Source: Alphaproteobacteria bacterium (lineage in GTDB: Bacteria; Pseudomonadota; Alphaproteobacteria; SHVP01). Taken from it: DNA of 64,000 nt. Under the pieces are notes generated by a model. That model did no database searches. It saw nothing but the letters and a program-made list of their open reading frames with translations, and had not been told where the DNA came from. Position numbers and translations under genes: made by a program. The stretch lies in assembly GCA_016869765.1 (NCBI GenBank), contig VGES01000012.1, forward strand, positions 17,026 through 81,025, written 5' to 3'. Shown one piece after another: positions 18,515 through 26,678 of the stretch. Numbering within the stretch: the stretch's first letter is position 1; each line of letters opens with the position of its first letter.

Positions 18515-19330
18515 ATGCGCCGTCTCGGCCTTTTCGCCCTCGTCTTCGCCGTCACCACGGGCTCCGCGACTCACGCGGTCACCTTGCAACCCCACATCGG
18601 CGTCTACGATTTGAGTCTGTTGGCCGCGCGTTCGGACGGCGGGGTCCGCGAGGTGAGTGGTCGGTTGGCGATCGAGATCACGGATTCCTGCGATGGCTTC
18701 GCTCAGACACAGCGGATGCTGCTGAGGATGGTCAACACCGACGGCCGTGAGGTCGTGTCCGACTCCAACCATGTGACCTGGGAGTCGCGTGACGGCAAGG
18801 TGATCCGCTTCGACATGAAGAGCACGGTCGACGGCAAGATCGACGAAGAGTATGTCGGAAGGGCCGAGATGGGGGCTGAAGGGCAGACAGGACGCCTCAC
18901 GTTTGCCAAGCCCGACACTCCGGACATCACGCTAATTCCGGGCACGGTCTTTCCGACGCAACACTTCATCGACCTGATCGACGCCGGTCGCACCGGGGTC
19001 GGCATCGTCAATCGCCGTGTCTACGACGGCTCGGGGCCGAGCGGGATATACGACACCGTGGCGTTTCTCGGAGTCGCTCGCGACCCGAGCCGGGACGGTG
19101 AGGCCGGCGCCAGGCTGGCGGCCGAAAAGGCTTGGCGCGCACGGGTGGCCTATTTCGCTGTCGGTCCGTCGCGCAACAACGAGAAGACCGATCCCGGCGG
19201 ACTTCCGGAGTACGAGGTTGGCTTTCGGCTGCACGAGAACGGAGTCGCGACCGACATCGTCCTCGACTATGGGACGTTCTCGGTTCGCGGTTCGTTGCGC
19301 CGGCTCGAGTACCTGCCAAAGAACTGCTAG
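18515..19330 (+). CDS. eipB: Cell envelope integrity protein EipB (DUF1849)
   Basis: A periplasmic 271-residue protein with a signal peptide at residues 1-22. The DUF1849 pattern is clear: PHIGVYDLSL after the signal, GRLAIEITDSCDGF, TWESRDGKVIRFD, and LIPGTVFPTQHFIDLI. The two conserved cysteines are C59 and the last residue C271, matching the disulfide known in Brucella EipB, which supports envelope integrity as a spiral beta-domain. ATG 18515 is chosen because it starts the signal peptide. The family is restricted to alphaproteobacteria. It converges on the fructokinase gene with a 4-base overlap of stop codons. Confidence 0.9.
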   Translation: MRRLGLFALVFAVTTGSATHAVTLQPHIGVYDLSLLAARSDGGVREVSGRLAIEITDSCDGFAQTQRMLLRMVNTDGREVVSDSNHVTWESRDGKVIRFDMKSTVDGKIDEEYVGRAEMGAEGQTGRLTFAKPDTPDITLIPGTVFPTQHFIDLIDAGRTGVGIVNRRVYDGSGPSGIYDTVAFLGVARDPSRDGEAGARLAAEKAWRARVAYFAVGPSRNNEKTDPGGLPEYEVGFRLHENGVATDIVLDYGTFSVRGSLRRLEYLPKNC

Positions 19331-20232
19331 CCCGGCCACAGCCGAGCTGCGCCACGCACGCCACTCGAATCGCCGTGACGGGCCCTTGCTATCGGGGTTG
19401 TCACGATGTCCGAAAACACATATCGGCCCCAACGGCGCGGGACCTCGTCGTAGATCGCCGCGATATGCGACAAGCCGCCGCCGACCACGACGATGTGGGG
19501 ATCGAAGAGATTGAGGACGCTCGCGAGTGCCTTGGCGAGACGTTCGACGTATCGGTCGAGCGTCGCCGTGGCGTTTCGCTCGCCAGCGGCGGCCCGCGAC
19601 GCGATTTCGACGGCGGACAGGATCTCCCCCGTATGCTCGCGGTGATCGGCGGCCAGGCCTGGTCCCGATAGAAAGGTCTCGTTGCAGCCGTACTTGCCGC
19701 AGTAGCAAAGCCGGCCCGGTCGTTCGTCGGCCTCCGGCCAAGGCAGGGGATTGTGGCCCCACTCGCCCGCAATCGCATTGCCGCCGACGACGGGTCGGCG
19801 GTCCACGACCAGGCCGCTGCCACAACCGGTGCCGAGAATGATGCCGAGAACCGACGGGTAGTCGCGGGCGGCACCGTCGACGGCCTCCGAGAGGGCGAAG
19901 CAGTTGGCATCATTGGCGAGACGAACCGCGCGGCCGGTCGCTGCCGTCAAATCGTGATCGAGCCGATGACCGATCAGGCAGGTGGAGTTGGCGTTTTTGA
20001 TTAGCCCAGTGGCAGGCGAGATCGTGCCGGGAATCCCGACCCCGAACGACGACTCGCATTCGACGTCGGTGGCTATCGTGGCGACCAACGCGGCGATCGC
20101 CCGCACCGTGCCGTCATAGTCGCCTTGTGGCGTCGGGACCCGCCGCCGGGCCAGTTCTCGGCCGTCATCGGCGAGCGCGACGGCCTCGATCTTCGTGCCG
20201 CCGAGGTCGACCCCGATTCGGGCGCGCGCCAT
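19327..20232 (-). CDS. mak: ROK-family fructokinase (Mak type)
   Basis: A 301-residue sugar kinase that resembles E. coli Mak along its length: GVDLGGTKIEAVAL (phosphate loop), KNANST, RLANDANCFALSEAVDGAA (catalytic Asp), GTGCGSG, AGEWGHNPLPW, the zinc motif CYCGKYGCNETF, and the C-terminal RHGDSSGVRGAA. Mak phosphorylates fructose and some other hexoses, giving fructose-6-phosphate, which can enter nucleotide-sugar synthesis. The start ATG 20232 gives MARARIGVDLGG, the normal N-terminus. It follows the DyP gene by 14 bases, suggesting one minus-strand transcript. Confidence 0.88.
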   Translation of the reverse strand: MARARIGVDLGGTKIEAVALADDGRELARRRVPTPQGDYDGTVRAIAALVATIATDVECESSFGVGIPGTISPATGLIKNANSTCLIGHRLDHDLTAATGRAVRLANDANCFALSEAVDGAARDYPSVLGIILGTGCGSGLVVDRRPVVGGNAIAGEWGHNPLPWPEADERPGRLCYCGKYGCNETFLSGPGLAADHREHTGEILSAVEIASRAAAGERNATATLDRYVERLAKALASVLNLFDPHIVVVGGGLSHIAAIYDEVPRRWGRYVFSDIVTTPIARARHGDSSGVRGAARLWPG

Positions 20233-20246
20233 GGCCGGAATGGACG

Positions 20247-21128
20247 TCAGAGTCCGAGCGCCGACAGGTCGAGGCGATCACGCGCCAGCGGCGGGCACCA
20301 ATAGTAGCTGCCGCCCGTCGGACGCGAGAACCGAAACAGGGCATCGACGATTCCATCGTCCAGTCCGCACATGCGGCGCAGGATTCGTTCGAATCGGTCG
20401 AGCGTGTTGCCGTAGGCGATGAACTCCAGGCCGTGCTCGGCGCCGTTCTCCCAGGGCATCGAGCGACGGACAAGGAACGTCGGTGGATCGAATAGTTCCT
20501 GCGCCGTTCGTTTGACATGGGCGGTGTCGGGAGCCTCCGCGATCTCCTCGTTGTCGGACAGTCGGCGTCCGATCATGGCGTCGCGCTCGCCTTGGGGGTG
20601 ACGGGCGAACTGCCCGAGGTCGTGGCGCCAGCGCTGCACGGCAACGAAACTCGAACCCGCGTGCGCTTGGCCCCCCGGGACGATCGCCAGAGCGGCGCTG
20701 TCTTCGGGAGTCGGATTGGCCGTGCCGTCGACGTAGCCGGAAAGGTCCCGGCCCCCGGCATAGGTGAACGTGTCCACGGCATCCCCGAAGACGAACGCTG
20801 GACCCATCGTCGCCTGAATCGACTTGGTGCGATCAAAGGCGGTGGTGCGGTCGTCCCCGCGGACCAATATCCACAGGGCGCCCTGCGTGGACGGCACGCT
20901 GACGCCCGGTCCAGCCATCGCTGGGAATGGGCGCAGGCCGGCGACGGATCGCCCGACAGCTTGGACCACCGGCTCGCCCAATCCGACGACACCCCAAGCC
21001 GGGTCGAACCGCGTGGCGAGTTGCCTCAGGTCATGCCGCGGATCTGCTTCCAGGGCCAAATGAAATGTGAGGGACCGACCGAATGCCGGCGGCGGAGCGA
21101 GGATCGTGGGTTGGGGAGACGAAACCAT
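20247..21128 (-). CDS. Dyp-type peroxidase
   Basis: A heme peroxidase of the DyP superfamily, 293 residues from ATG 21128. The GxxDG motif is GYVDG at 131-135, the proximal heme histidine is H204 in DTAHVKRT, and the distal side RRSMPW…GLEFIAYG is present. The length and motif spacing fit the cytoplasmic YfeX-like class, and there is no Tat signal. Substrates may be porphyrins or phenolics. The frame remains open upstream (68 codons) through the terminator of the neighbouring methyltransferase gene, which rules that extension out. Confidence 0.88.
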   Translation of the reverse strand: MVSSPQPTILAPPPAFGRSLTFHLALEADPRHDLRQLATRFDPAWGVVGLGEPVVQAVGRSVAGLRPFPAMAGPGVSVPSTQGALWILVRGDDRTTAFDRTKSIQATMGPAFVFGDAVDTFTYAGGRDLSGYVDGTANPTPEDSAALAIVPGGQAHAGSSFVAVQRWRHDLGQFARHPQGERDAMIGRRLSDNEEIAEAPDTAHVKRTAQELFDPPTFLVRRSMPWENGAEHGLEFIAYGNTLDRFERILRRMCGLDDGIVDALFRFSRPTGGSYYWCPPLARDRLDLSALGL

Positions 21129-21198
21129 GGGCCGGACGTTGTTGCGCCAGCCGTGGAGATTGCCACGGTCGGTTCGCGGCCGCGACTCTTCGCTGCAC

Positions 21199-21232
21199 AA
21201 AAAAAGAGGTGCCGCGGCTTGGCCGCGGCACC
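21199..21232 (-). terminator. Rho-independent terminator of methyltransferase copy B
   Basis: A perfect 11-bp stem (21208-21218 with 21222-21232, GGTGCCGCGGC/GCCGCGGCACC) and a 3-base loop are followed on the minus strand by a run of seven T (21199-21205). It lies 15 bases after the stop of the methyltransferase gene and insulates it from the DyP gene. Confidence 0.88.
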
Positions 21233-21246
21233 TGGATTCCAATCGC

Positions 21247-22386
21247 CTATCTCTGGGCGAAGAAGACGTGCTGCATCGGGCCGATGACCTCGCGCTTCGC
21301 CGGATCACGGAGGCTAGGGATGTCGAGTTCACCCGACTTCTTGGGTGAGAAGCCCGCGTTGACGCAGAGCTGCACGTGGTCGAGGTCGATTAGCCGGCCG
21401 ATGAACGGCTCAGCGTTGTAGTGGGTCGACCAATCGACGTTGAACTCGCCGTACACGCCGCCTTGGAACGCCTTCGCGGCGATGTCCTGGTGCACCATCA
21501 CACCACCCGGCGCGAGCAGGCGGTGGCACTCCTCGAGGATCCGCGGCATCGCCTTGTTCGAGGTCTCGTGGAACATGATGTGCGAGACAATCAGGTCGAA
21601 ATGGCCATCTGGGAAGTTGGTCTTTTCGGCGTTCTGTTGGCTGAAGTGCACCCTCTTTCCCATCGACTCGGCGCGGGCGTGGGCATAGCGGATGCAGGGG
21701 GCCCCGACGTCGATCGCATGAACCTCGGCCTGGGGGAAAGCGTCCACGTAGGGCAGCGTCGAGTGTCCGATCGTGCAGCCCATGTCCAGAATCCGCTTGG
21801 GTTTCAGGCTGGGCCACTTCCCCTTGACGAATTTGATGATCGAGCGGCCGGGGGCATCGTTCAGGCCGCCGGCACTGTGCATGAAGAACATCCAGATGAC
21901 GTCGTCATAAAGCGCGCCAGCGTAGACGTCATCTTTGCACAGGTCGGTGTGGTAACCGCCCGGCTGGATGTGGATGTCTGTCGCCGTGTGGTAACGCGGG
22001 ATCTCAAGCCGAGGGTTGAGCATGATCGAGCCCAACTTCTTGTTGCTCTTGCGGTATTGGTTCGCCTTCTCGATCAGCCCGGGAAGCCGTTTTTCGATCT
22101 TTTCCCCGAAGGTGTCCCACATCAGTTCCTGGGTCACACGGCGGATCGAGCTGTACATCTGCCAATACGGATTGCGTTCCATGACCGGTGCAATGTCGTG
22201 GCGGTTTTTCGGCGAGCCCCCCTTCGACCTCTTGATCTGCGGCAGCACCTCGGCCTCATAGACCGACTTGGCCCCCGGGATCAGATCCTTGTAGAGGAAG
22301 TAGCGCAGGCTGTAGGTGAACTCCTGACGCGCACCCTCGTCCATCGAAGGTGGCACGATCATGTCGTGTCTGGTTTGAACGTCCAT
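21247..22386 (-). CDS. Class I SAM-dependent methyltransferase with unusual N-terminal domain (copy B)
   Basis: A 379-residue paralogue of the gene at 4545-5714. Shared blocks are PGxKxVYxxxVLP, the NPYWQMYSSIRRVTQELMW region, the RYHTATDIHIQPGGY region, DDVYAGALYD, and the methyltransferase core ILDMGCTIGHSTLP…AEVHAIDVGAPCIRYAHARAES. The N-terminal domain is conserved with the Rossmann half, so the two domains likely act together. Start ATG 22386 has a GGGAGA site. A strong terminator follows. The 132-base upstream gap holds a TATACT element. Substrate unknown; a small-molecule or lipid target is possible but unproven. Confidence 0.8.
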   Translation of the reverse strand: MDVQTRHDMIVPPSMDEGARQEFTYSLRYFLYKDLIPGAKSVYEAEVLPQIKRSKGGSPKNRHDIAPVMERNPYWQMYSSIRRVTQELMWDTFGEKIEKRLPGLIEKANQYRKSNKKLGSIMLNPRLEIPRYHTATDIHIQPGGYHTDLCKDDVYAGALYDDVIWMFFMHSAGGLNDAPGRSIIKFVKGKWPSLKPKRILDMGCTIGHSTLPYVDAFPQAEVHAIDVGAPCIRYAHARAESMGKRVHFSQQNAEKTNFPDGHFDLIVSHIMFHETSNKAMPRILEECHRLLAPGGVMVHQDIAAKAFQGGVYGEFNVDWSTHYNAEPFIGRLIDLDHVQLCVNAGFSPKKSGELDIPSLRDPAKREVIGPMQHVFFAQR

Positions 22387-22462
22387 CTTGGTCTCCCTGA
22401 GGCGGTTGGCACGAACGCGGCTGACCACGCGACGCGACACGGGCGCGTCCGACCCTGAGGCA

Positions 22463-22468
22463 AGTATA
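22463..22468 (-). promoter_or_regulatory. Candidate -10 element upstream of methyltransferase copy B
   Basis: The minus strand reads TATACT about 77 bases before the ATG at 22386, the same hexamer as upstream of copy A. The -35 region is GC-rich and poor. Confidence 0.3.
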
Positions 22469-22518
22469 CGACAGCCGGCCGCCCTCGCCAGACGTCTGTC
22501 TCAACGGCGGCCGTAGGG

Positions 22519-23960
22519 CTATTCGGCCGCGTCGGCCGTGTTACGCCGCCATTGCAGGAGTCGTTCTCCGAGCAGGCGTCCGAACGTGAGGGCTGGCGTG
22601 ACGCTCATACCGCCGCAGAACGAGTTCCCGGTCAGCACGCCGCCCCCGATCACTTCGCCGGCGGCGAAGAGGTTGCCGATCGGCCGACCTGCGCGGTCGA
22701 CGACACGGAGCTGGGTATCGACGGCGAGCCCCGCGTAGGTCTTGACCGAGGTGCCGTGGTTCTGCACGGCGTAGAACGGCGGCTTGGCGATCGGCAGCGG
22801 GTGGTGCCTGCGGCCGAGGGGATCCTGGCCCGTCCGGACCCCGTCATTGAACGCCCGGACGGTTCGTTCGAGGGCTTCGGGAGCGACTCCGGACTTCGCG
22901 GCCAACGCATGGATCGAGTCGGCTGTGAAGAAGTTCGGATGCGTGCCGAAGCTCGCCGTGAACTTCTCGCGAGACCATATCTGGGAGAGGGGCGGGGCCT
23001 GCTCGTGGATCGCCTGGTCGTAGACGATCCAGAACTGCATGTTGGTTTGCTCGAGCAGGGCCCGTTCGCGGGCGTCCACCGAATCGGTGTCTTCGCAGAC
23101 GAAGCGTTCGCCCTCCATGTTGACGTAGATTTCCCATGGCTGGCGGTACTGTGGCGTTGTCAGGCACACCCCCCCTTGTAGTAGCCCGGCCGATCGGGAT
23201 CGCGCACGCCGCCGAAGGTCGGGAGGAACATCTCGCCACCCCGCACGTAGCCACCAGCACCAACCCCGAGCACGATGCCTTCGCCCTGCGAGTGATCGTA
23301 GCCGAGGGCGTAGAGCGGATGGCCATGGTTGAGCATGGGATACAGGTGCGTATTGGCCGTGTAACCGCCGGTCGCGAGGACGTAGTTCGAGGCGGTCACG
23401 TCGCGATGGACCCCGTCCGGGCCCTTGATCACGGCACCAACGACGTTGCGCTCACGATCTTGCCGCAGGCCCACGAGTTTGGTCCTCAAGCGCAGATCGA
23501 CTGCCCCGGACGCGATCGACTGCTGTAGCCACGGAGAAAGCGTCTTGAGGATCGAAACCCCGAGTTCCGGTCCCCAGTACGTACGCGGCACCGAATAGGG
23601 TTCGTGGCCGTAGGTGATGACCGGCATATCCGGCAACAGCTCGAGCCCGATGTCGAGCAACCAGTGGATCGTATCGGCGGCGTGCGCCACAGCCAACCGC
23701 GCGATCGCCGGATCCGCCGTGTTCTTCGAGATCCGCATGATGTCCTGGAAATGGTCCTCGGCGGAATCGTTGATCCCACGTTGCCGTTGCAGGCGTGTTC
23801 CGCCGGCGCTCATGTTCCCGCCCGAGATGAAAAGCGTTCCGCCAATGCGCTCGGCGCCGTCGACCAACAGGACCTTCGCGCCGCGTCGGGCCGCGAAGCC
23901 GGCGGCCGCGATCCCGGCGGTCCCCGCACCGGCAATGAAGACGTCGAAGGTTTGCGTCAC
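22519..23960 (-). pseudogene. FAD-dependent oxidoreductase (fumarate reductase/KsdD-like flavoprotein), frameshifted
   Basis: Two minus-strand frames join into one flavoprotein. The first (23960 to 23160, 266 aa) starts with the FAD motif VFIAGAGTAGIAAAG and runs through GGTLFISGGNMSAGG to PGYYKGG. It then meets a premature TGA. The second (23169 to 22519) continues without loss, from CLTTPQYRQPWEIYVN to the C-terminal FAD-binding SFCGGMSVTPALTFGRLLGE. The break lies in a run of seven G (23169-23175, minus strand); eight G would restore the frame. Either the gene is recently dead or the homopolymer is miscounted. Intact, it would be about 480 residues, normal for the FAD_binding_2 family. Confidence 0.82.
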
Positions 23961-24012
23961 GAATCCCTCCCTCGTTGTTGTGTGCTCGATGATGCCAAGC
24001 CCGGCCGTTCTG

Positions 24013-24684
24013 TCACCATCGGCGCTGGCGCAGTTCGTGCTCGACCAGCGGCAAGGCCGCCGCCCAGGAGTCGACCTGATGGTGGGCGTCCTCGCTGCGG
24101 CCCATCAGCCGCTCGAGACGCGGATCCTCGATGAATTGAAACCGCCGCACGTGTCCGGCCGCAACGGCGACCGACGCATGATGCTGGGGCATGTCGTCGA
24201 TGAAGACGACTGGTGCGCGAACGCCGCCGGCGAGGTGGCGCACGGTCGGGCCTTTGCCTCCCTGGTTTGCGACCACCGGGTATGCCATTCCGTGGCGCGT
24301 GAGACCGCGTCGGCGAGCGTCGCGCACGGTGACCGGCAGGTTGGTGAGGATGATGATCTGGCAGTGGTCCGCGAGCTGTTGCAGGGAATCGGATGCCCCC
24401 GGGACGGCGTCGAGGTGCTCGAGCTGCTGGTGGAAGAAGTCGTCGCGGATCGCTCGAACTTCCGCTGGGGTTACGACGACGTCGTCGTCGTGCCGGCGAA
24501 TGGTCGAGCGGAAGTCGTACTCCTTCCAATCGTAGTAGAGGCCGCGTCGCGCCAGGAAATGCTCGAGCGACGCCATGAATCGGACCAACACCTCGTCGGC
24601 GTCGCAAATCAGGAGCGGGCGCTCCGGATCGATCGAAACCTCGGCCAATTGCGGCAGGACATCGGGGTGAATCAGGCTCGACAT
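24013..24684 (-). CDS. HAD-superfamily hydrolase
   Basis: A 223-residue protein with all four HAD motifs: I in LLICDADEVLV (nucleophile Asp and second Asp two residues on), II in IIILTNLP, III the Lys in GGKGPT, and IV in VVFIDDMPQHH. A helical cap sits between motifs I and II. The substrate, a phosphorylated small molecule, cannot be named. ATG 24684 is chosen; an alternative ATG at 24717 would add 11 residues and overlap the terminator of rpmG. It precedes the frameshifted flavoprotein gene by 52 bases on the same strand. Confidence 0.78.
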   Translation of the reverse strand: MSSLIHPDVLPQLAEVSIDPERPLLICDADEVLVRFMASLEHFLARRGLYYDWKEYDFRSTIRRHDDDVVVTPAEVRAIRDDFFHQQLEHLDAVPGASDSLQQLADHCQIIILTNLPVTVRDARRRGLTRHGMAYPVVANQGGKGPTVRHLAGGVRAPVVFIDDMPQHHASVAVAAGHVRRFQFIEDPRLERLMGRSEDAHHQVDSWAAALPLVEHELRQRRW

Positions 24685-24709
24685 TGGCCGAAGCCTAGAA
24701 CCATGGCCC

Positions 24710-24738
24710 AAAAACACAAAGGCCGCCTTGCGGCGGCC
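24710..24738 (-). terminator. Rho-independent terminator of rpmG
   Basis: On the minus strand a 7-bp GC stem (GGCCGCC/GGCGGCC, 24721-24727 with 24732-24738) and a 4-base loop are followed by TTTGTGTTTTT. It lies 22 bases after the rpmG stop. Confidence 0.82.
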
Positions 24739-24760
24739 CGGTTCGTCGAAGGGCGCGATG

Positions 24761-24928
24761 CTATTTGATGCGCGCTTCCTTGAACGCGACGTGTTTGCGG
24801 GCGATCGGGTCGTACTTGCGGACCGTCATCTTCTCGGTCTGGGTCCGGGGGTTCTTCTTGGTCACGTAGTAGTAGCCGGTGTCGGCGGTCGACACCAATT
24901 TGATCTTGACGACGGTCGGTTTGGCCAT
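24761..24928 (-). CDS. rpmG: 50S ribosomal protein L33
   Basis: A 55-residue basic protein that starts [20 protein letters not shown], continues VTKKNPR and ends AFKEARIK, the standard bL33 sequence. It has no CxxC zinc-binding pairs, so it is the zinc-independent (C-minus) form usual in alphaproteobacteria. It ends the minus-strand block topA-rnr-NUDIX-hydrolase-rpmG and is followed by a strong terminator. The gene is too short to stand out among reading frames but is unambiguous on translation. Confidence 0.96.
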   Translation of the reverse strand: MAKPTVVKIKLVSTADTGYYYVTKKNPRTQTEKMTVRKYDPIARKHVAFKEARIK

Positions 24929-24998
24929 GGCCTGGCTCCCGGGGCGCAGAGGCCGCGGAACATAGCCCCCGGGCCGCTCCTGTCAAGCCCGGCCGTTC

Positions 24999-25916
24999 TC
25001 AGCGGCTGAAAGCCTGGCGGAGGACCCCACCGATCGCGGCGAGGCCGTCTTGGGCCCCATCCAGTGCCGCCGACATTCCCGTGAAGTTATGGATCATGCC
25101 GGGGAACTCGCGCCAGTCGACCGGCACCCCACTGGATCGCAGCCGGGCGGCATAGGCCTCCGCCTGCGGCTTAAGTCCATCCATTTCGCCGATCAGGATC
25201 AGGTGCGGGGGCAGCCGCGAGAGGTCGGGCGCCAGCAGCGGCGAAGCGCGCGGGTCCTGGGCGTCCTTGGCATCGCGCACGAAGCTCTGGCGCATCCAGT
25301 CCGAAAGTTGTGTCCGGCCCTCGGGGTTGGGATCGGGCGGTCGTATCTCGACCAACGGGCCTTGCATCACCACTTGGCGGATCTCGGGGCCACCGTGATC
25401 GCGCGCGAGCTGGGCGAGCACCGATGCCATGGTGCCGCCGCAGCTGTCGCCGCCAACAGCGAGTCGGCGGGGATCGCCGCCCAGGCTCACCGCGCTCGCC
25501 GCCAGCCATCGCAGGGCTGCCCAGCAATCGTCGATCGCAGCCGGGAACGGGAACTCCGGTGCCAGGCGATAGTCGACGGAGACAACGAGGCATTGCCCGA
25601 GGTTGCAGATATGACGGCATGGCACGTCGGCGACATCGACGCTGTAGACCATGTATCCGCCGGAATGCATGTAGAAGTAGACCGGCAGCGGCCCCGATGG
25701 CGTCTGGCTTGGCCAATAGAGCCTGAGGTGCAGGAGCGAACCGGGGCCGGCGATCGCGCGATCCTCGGTACGTCCGACCGGCGGTGGCGGGCCGGCGAGG
25801 ACCTTTTGGCGGGCGTCCATGAGAGCGCGCACCGCTGGGGCTCCCATCTTGACCACGTCGAGATGGCGAATCGGGTCGGCATCGACGACGGCCTGGGCTT
25901 GGGGATGAAACGGCAT
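24999..25916 (-). CDS. Alpha/beta hydrolase, hormone-sensitive-lipase-like esterase
   Basis: A 305-residue carboxylesterase of the HSL/BFAE group. The oxyanion-hole motif is HSGG at 84-87 (HGGG in most relatives) and the nucleophile elbow is GDSCGG with S158 (usually GDSAGG). The acid is likely in GEMDGLKP and the catalytic His in GMIHNF near residue 275. There is no signal peptide, so it is cytoplasmic. ATG 25916 lies 2 bases after the NUDIX gene, so it belongs to the rnr-NUDIX transcript. Physiological substrate unknown. Confidence 0.85.
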   Translation of the reverse strand: MPFHPQAQAVVDADPIRHLDVVKMGAPAVRALMDARQKVLAGPPPPVGRTEDRAIAGPGSLLHLRLYWPSQTPSGPLPVYFYMHSGGYMVYSVDVADVPCRHICNLGQCLVVSVDYRLAPEFPFPAAIDDCWAALRWLAASAVSLGGDPRRLAVGGDSCGGTMASVLAQLARDHGGPEIRQVVMQGPLVEIRPPDPNPEGRTQLSDWMRQSFVRDAKDAQDPRASPLLAPDLSRLPPHLILIGEMDGLKPQAEAYAARLRSSGVPVDWREFPGMIHNFTGMSAALDGAQDGLAAIGGVLRQAFSR

Positions 25917-25918
25917 CG

Positions 25919-26644
25919 CTACCCCGAGGAACCTTCGAACAGGCCGCGCAGAACGCGCCCGTTGCCGAGATCGTAACTCACCATACGTTTGCCGTGACGA
26001 CGGGAAAACACGGGCGTTCCGCGGTCATCACCCGCCCCCTCAATCGCGCGCGAGGCTTCGTGGAGAACCAGGGCCGTGATGGGGGCGATCGGCAAGTTGT
26101 AGGCGCGGCTCAATGGATACCAGTTGAGCTCCAACAGTTCGCCATTGCTCACCAGCGTGCCGTGGAGGTGGGACGCGCTGGCGATGAAGAACCGCGCGTG
26201 AAAACGCCTGGGCTGGCTGGGTGGCGTGATGGCGCGCGCGAGGAACCCTAGCGTGTCGAGACGGGGAAGCCGGGCAGCGGCCATGAGGGAGGTCCACGAC
26301 GCAGGCTCGGCGTGCGAAGGATTGCCGCCGGTGCCGAGAAACAATCCGGTCTCTTCGAAGGTTTCGCGAATCGCCGCTATGCCGAGGGCGCGTCCGCGGG
26401 CCACCGGGCAGTGTCCGGCCAGCACGGCTGCGACTTCGGGGCGGAGTTCGGAGGCGGCGGCGGTGCGGGCATCACCCCGATCCACGGCCCCGCCCGGGAA
26501 CACGAACACGTCCGGCATGAACGACTGCCGCTGTGGACGACGCCCCATCAGGACAGCGGGCTCGCCACCGATGTCGCGGTTGATCAAAACGAGGCTGGCG
26601 GCATCGCGCGGGCGAACGGCCGGTTTCTTGACGATCGTTTCCAT
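25919..26644 (-). CDS. NUDIX hydrolase
   Basis: A 241-residue protein with the core VFVFPGGAVD and the Nudix-box half RETFEETGLFLG. The spacing between the glycine part and the RExxEE part is longer than the standard 23-residue box (insert around residues 60-90), as in the NUDT19/RPP-like group that hydrolyses CoA-type or other nucleoside diphosphates. ATG 26644 is preferred over a TTG at 26677 that would add 11 proline-rich residues. It sits between rnr and the esterase gene. This gene neighbourhood (topA, rnr, NUDIX, rpmG) is familiar in alphaproteobacteria. Confidence 0.82.
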   Translation of the reverse strand: METIVKKPAVRPRDAASLVLINRDIGGEPAVLMGRRPQRQSFMPDVFVFPGGAVDRGDARTAAASELRPEVAAVLAGHCPVARGRALGIAAIRETFEETGLFLGTGGNPSHAEPASWTSLMAAARLPRLDTLGFLARAITPPSQPRRFHARFFIASASHLHGTLVSNGELLELNWYPLSRAYNLPIAPITALVLHEASRAIEGAGDDRGTPVFSRRHGKRMVSYDLGNGRVLRGLFEGSSG

Positions 26645-26678
26645 CGGTTCGCGCAGTGTAGGCGGCGGAACGACCAAT

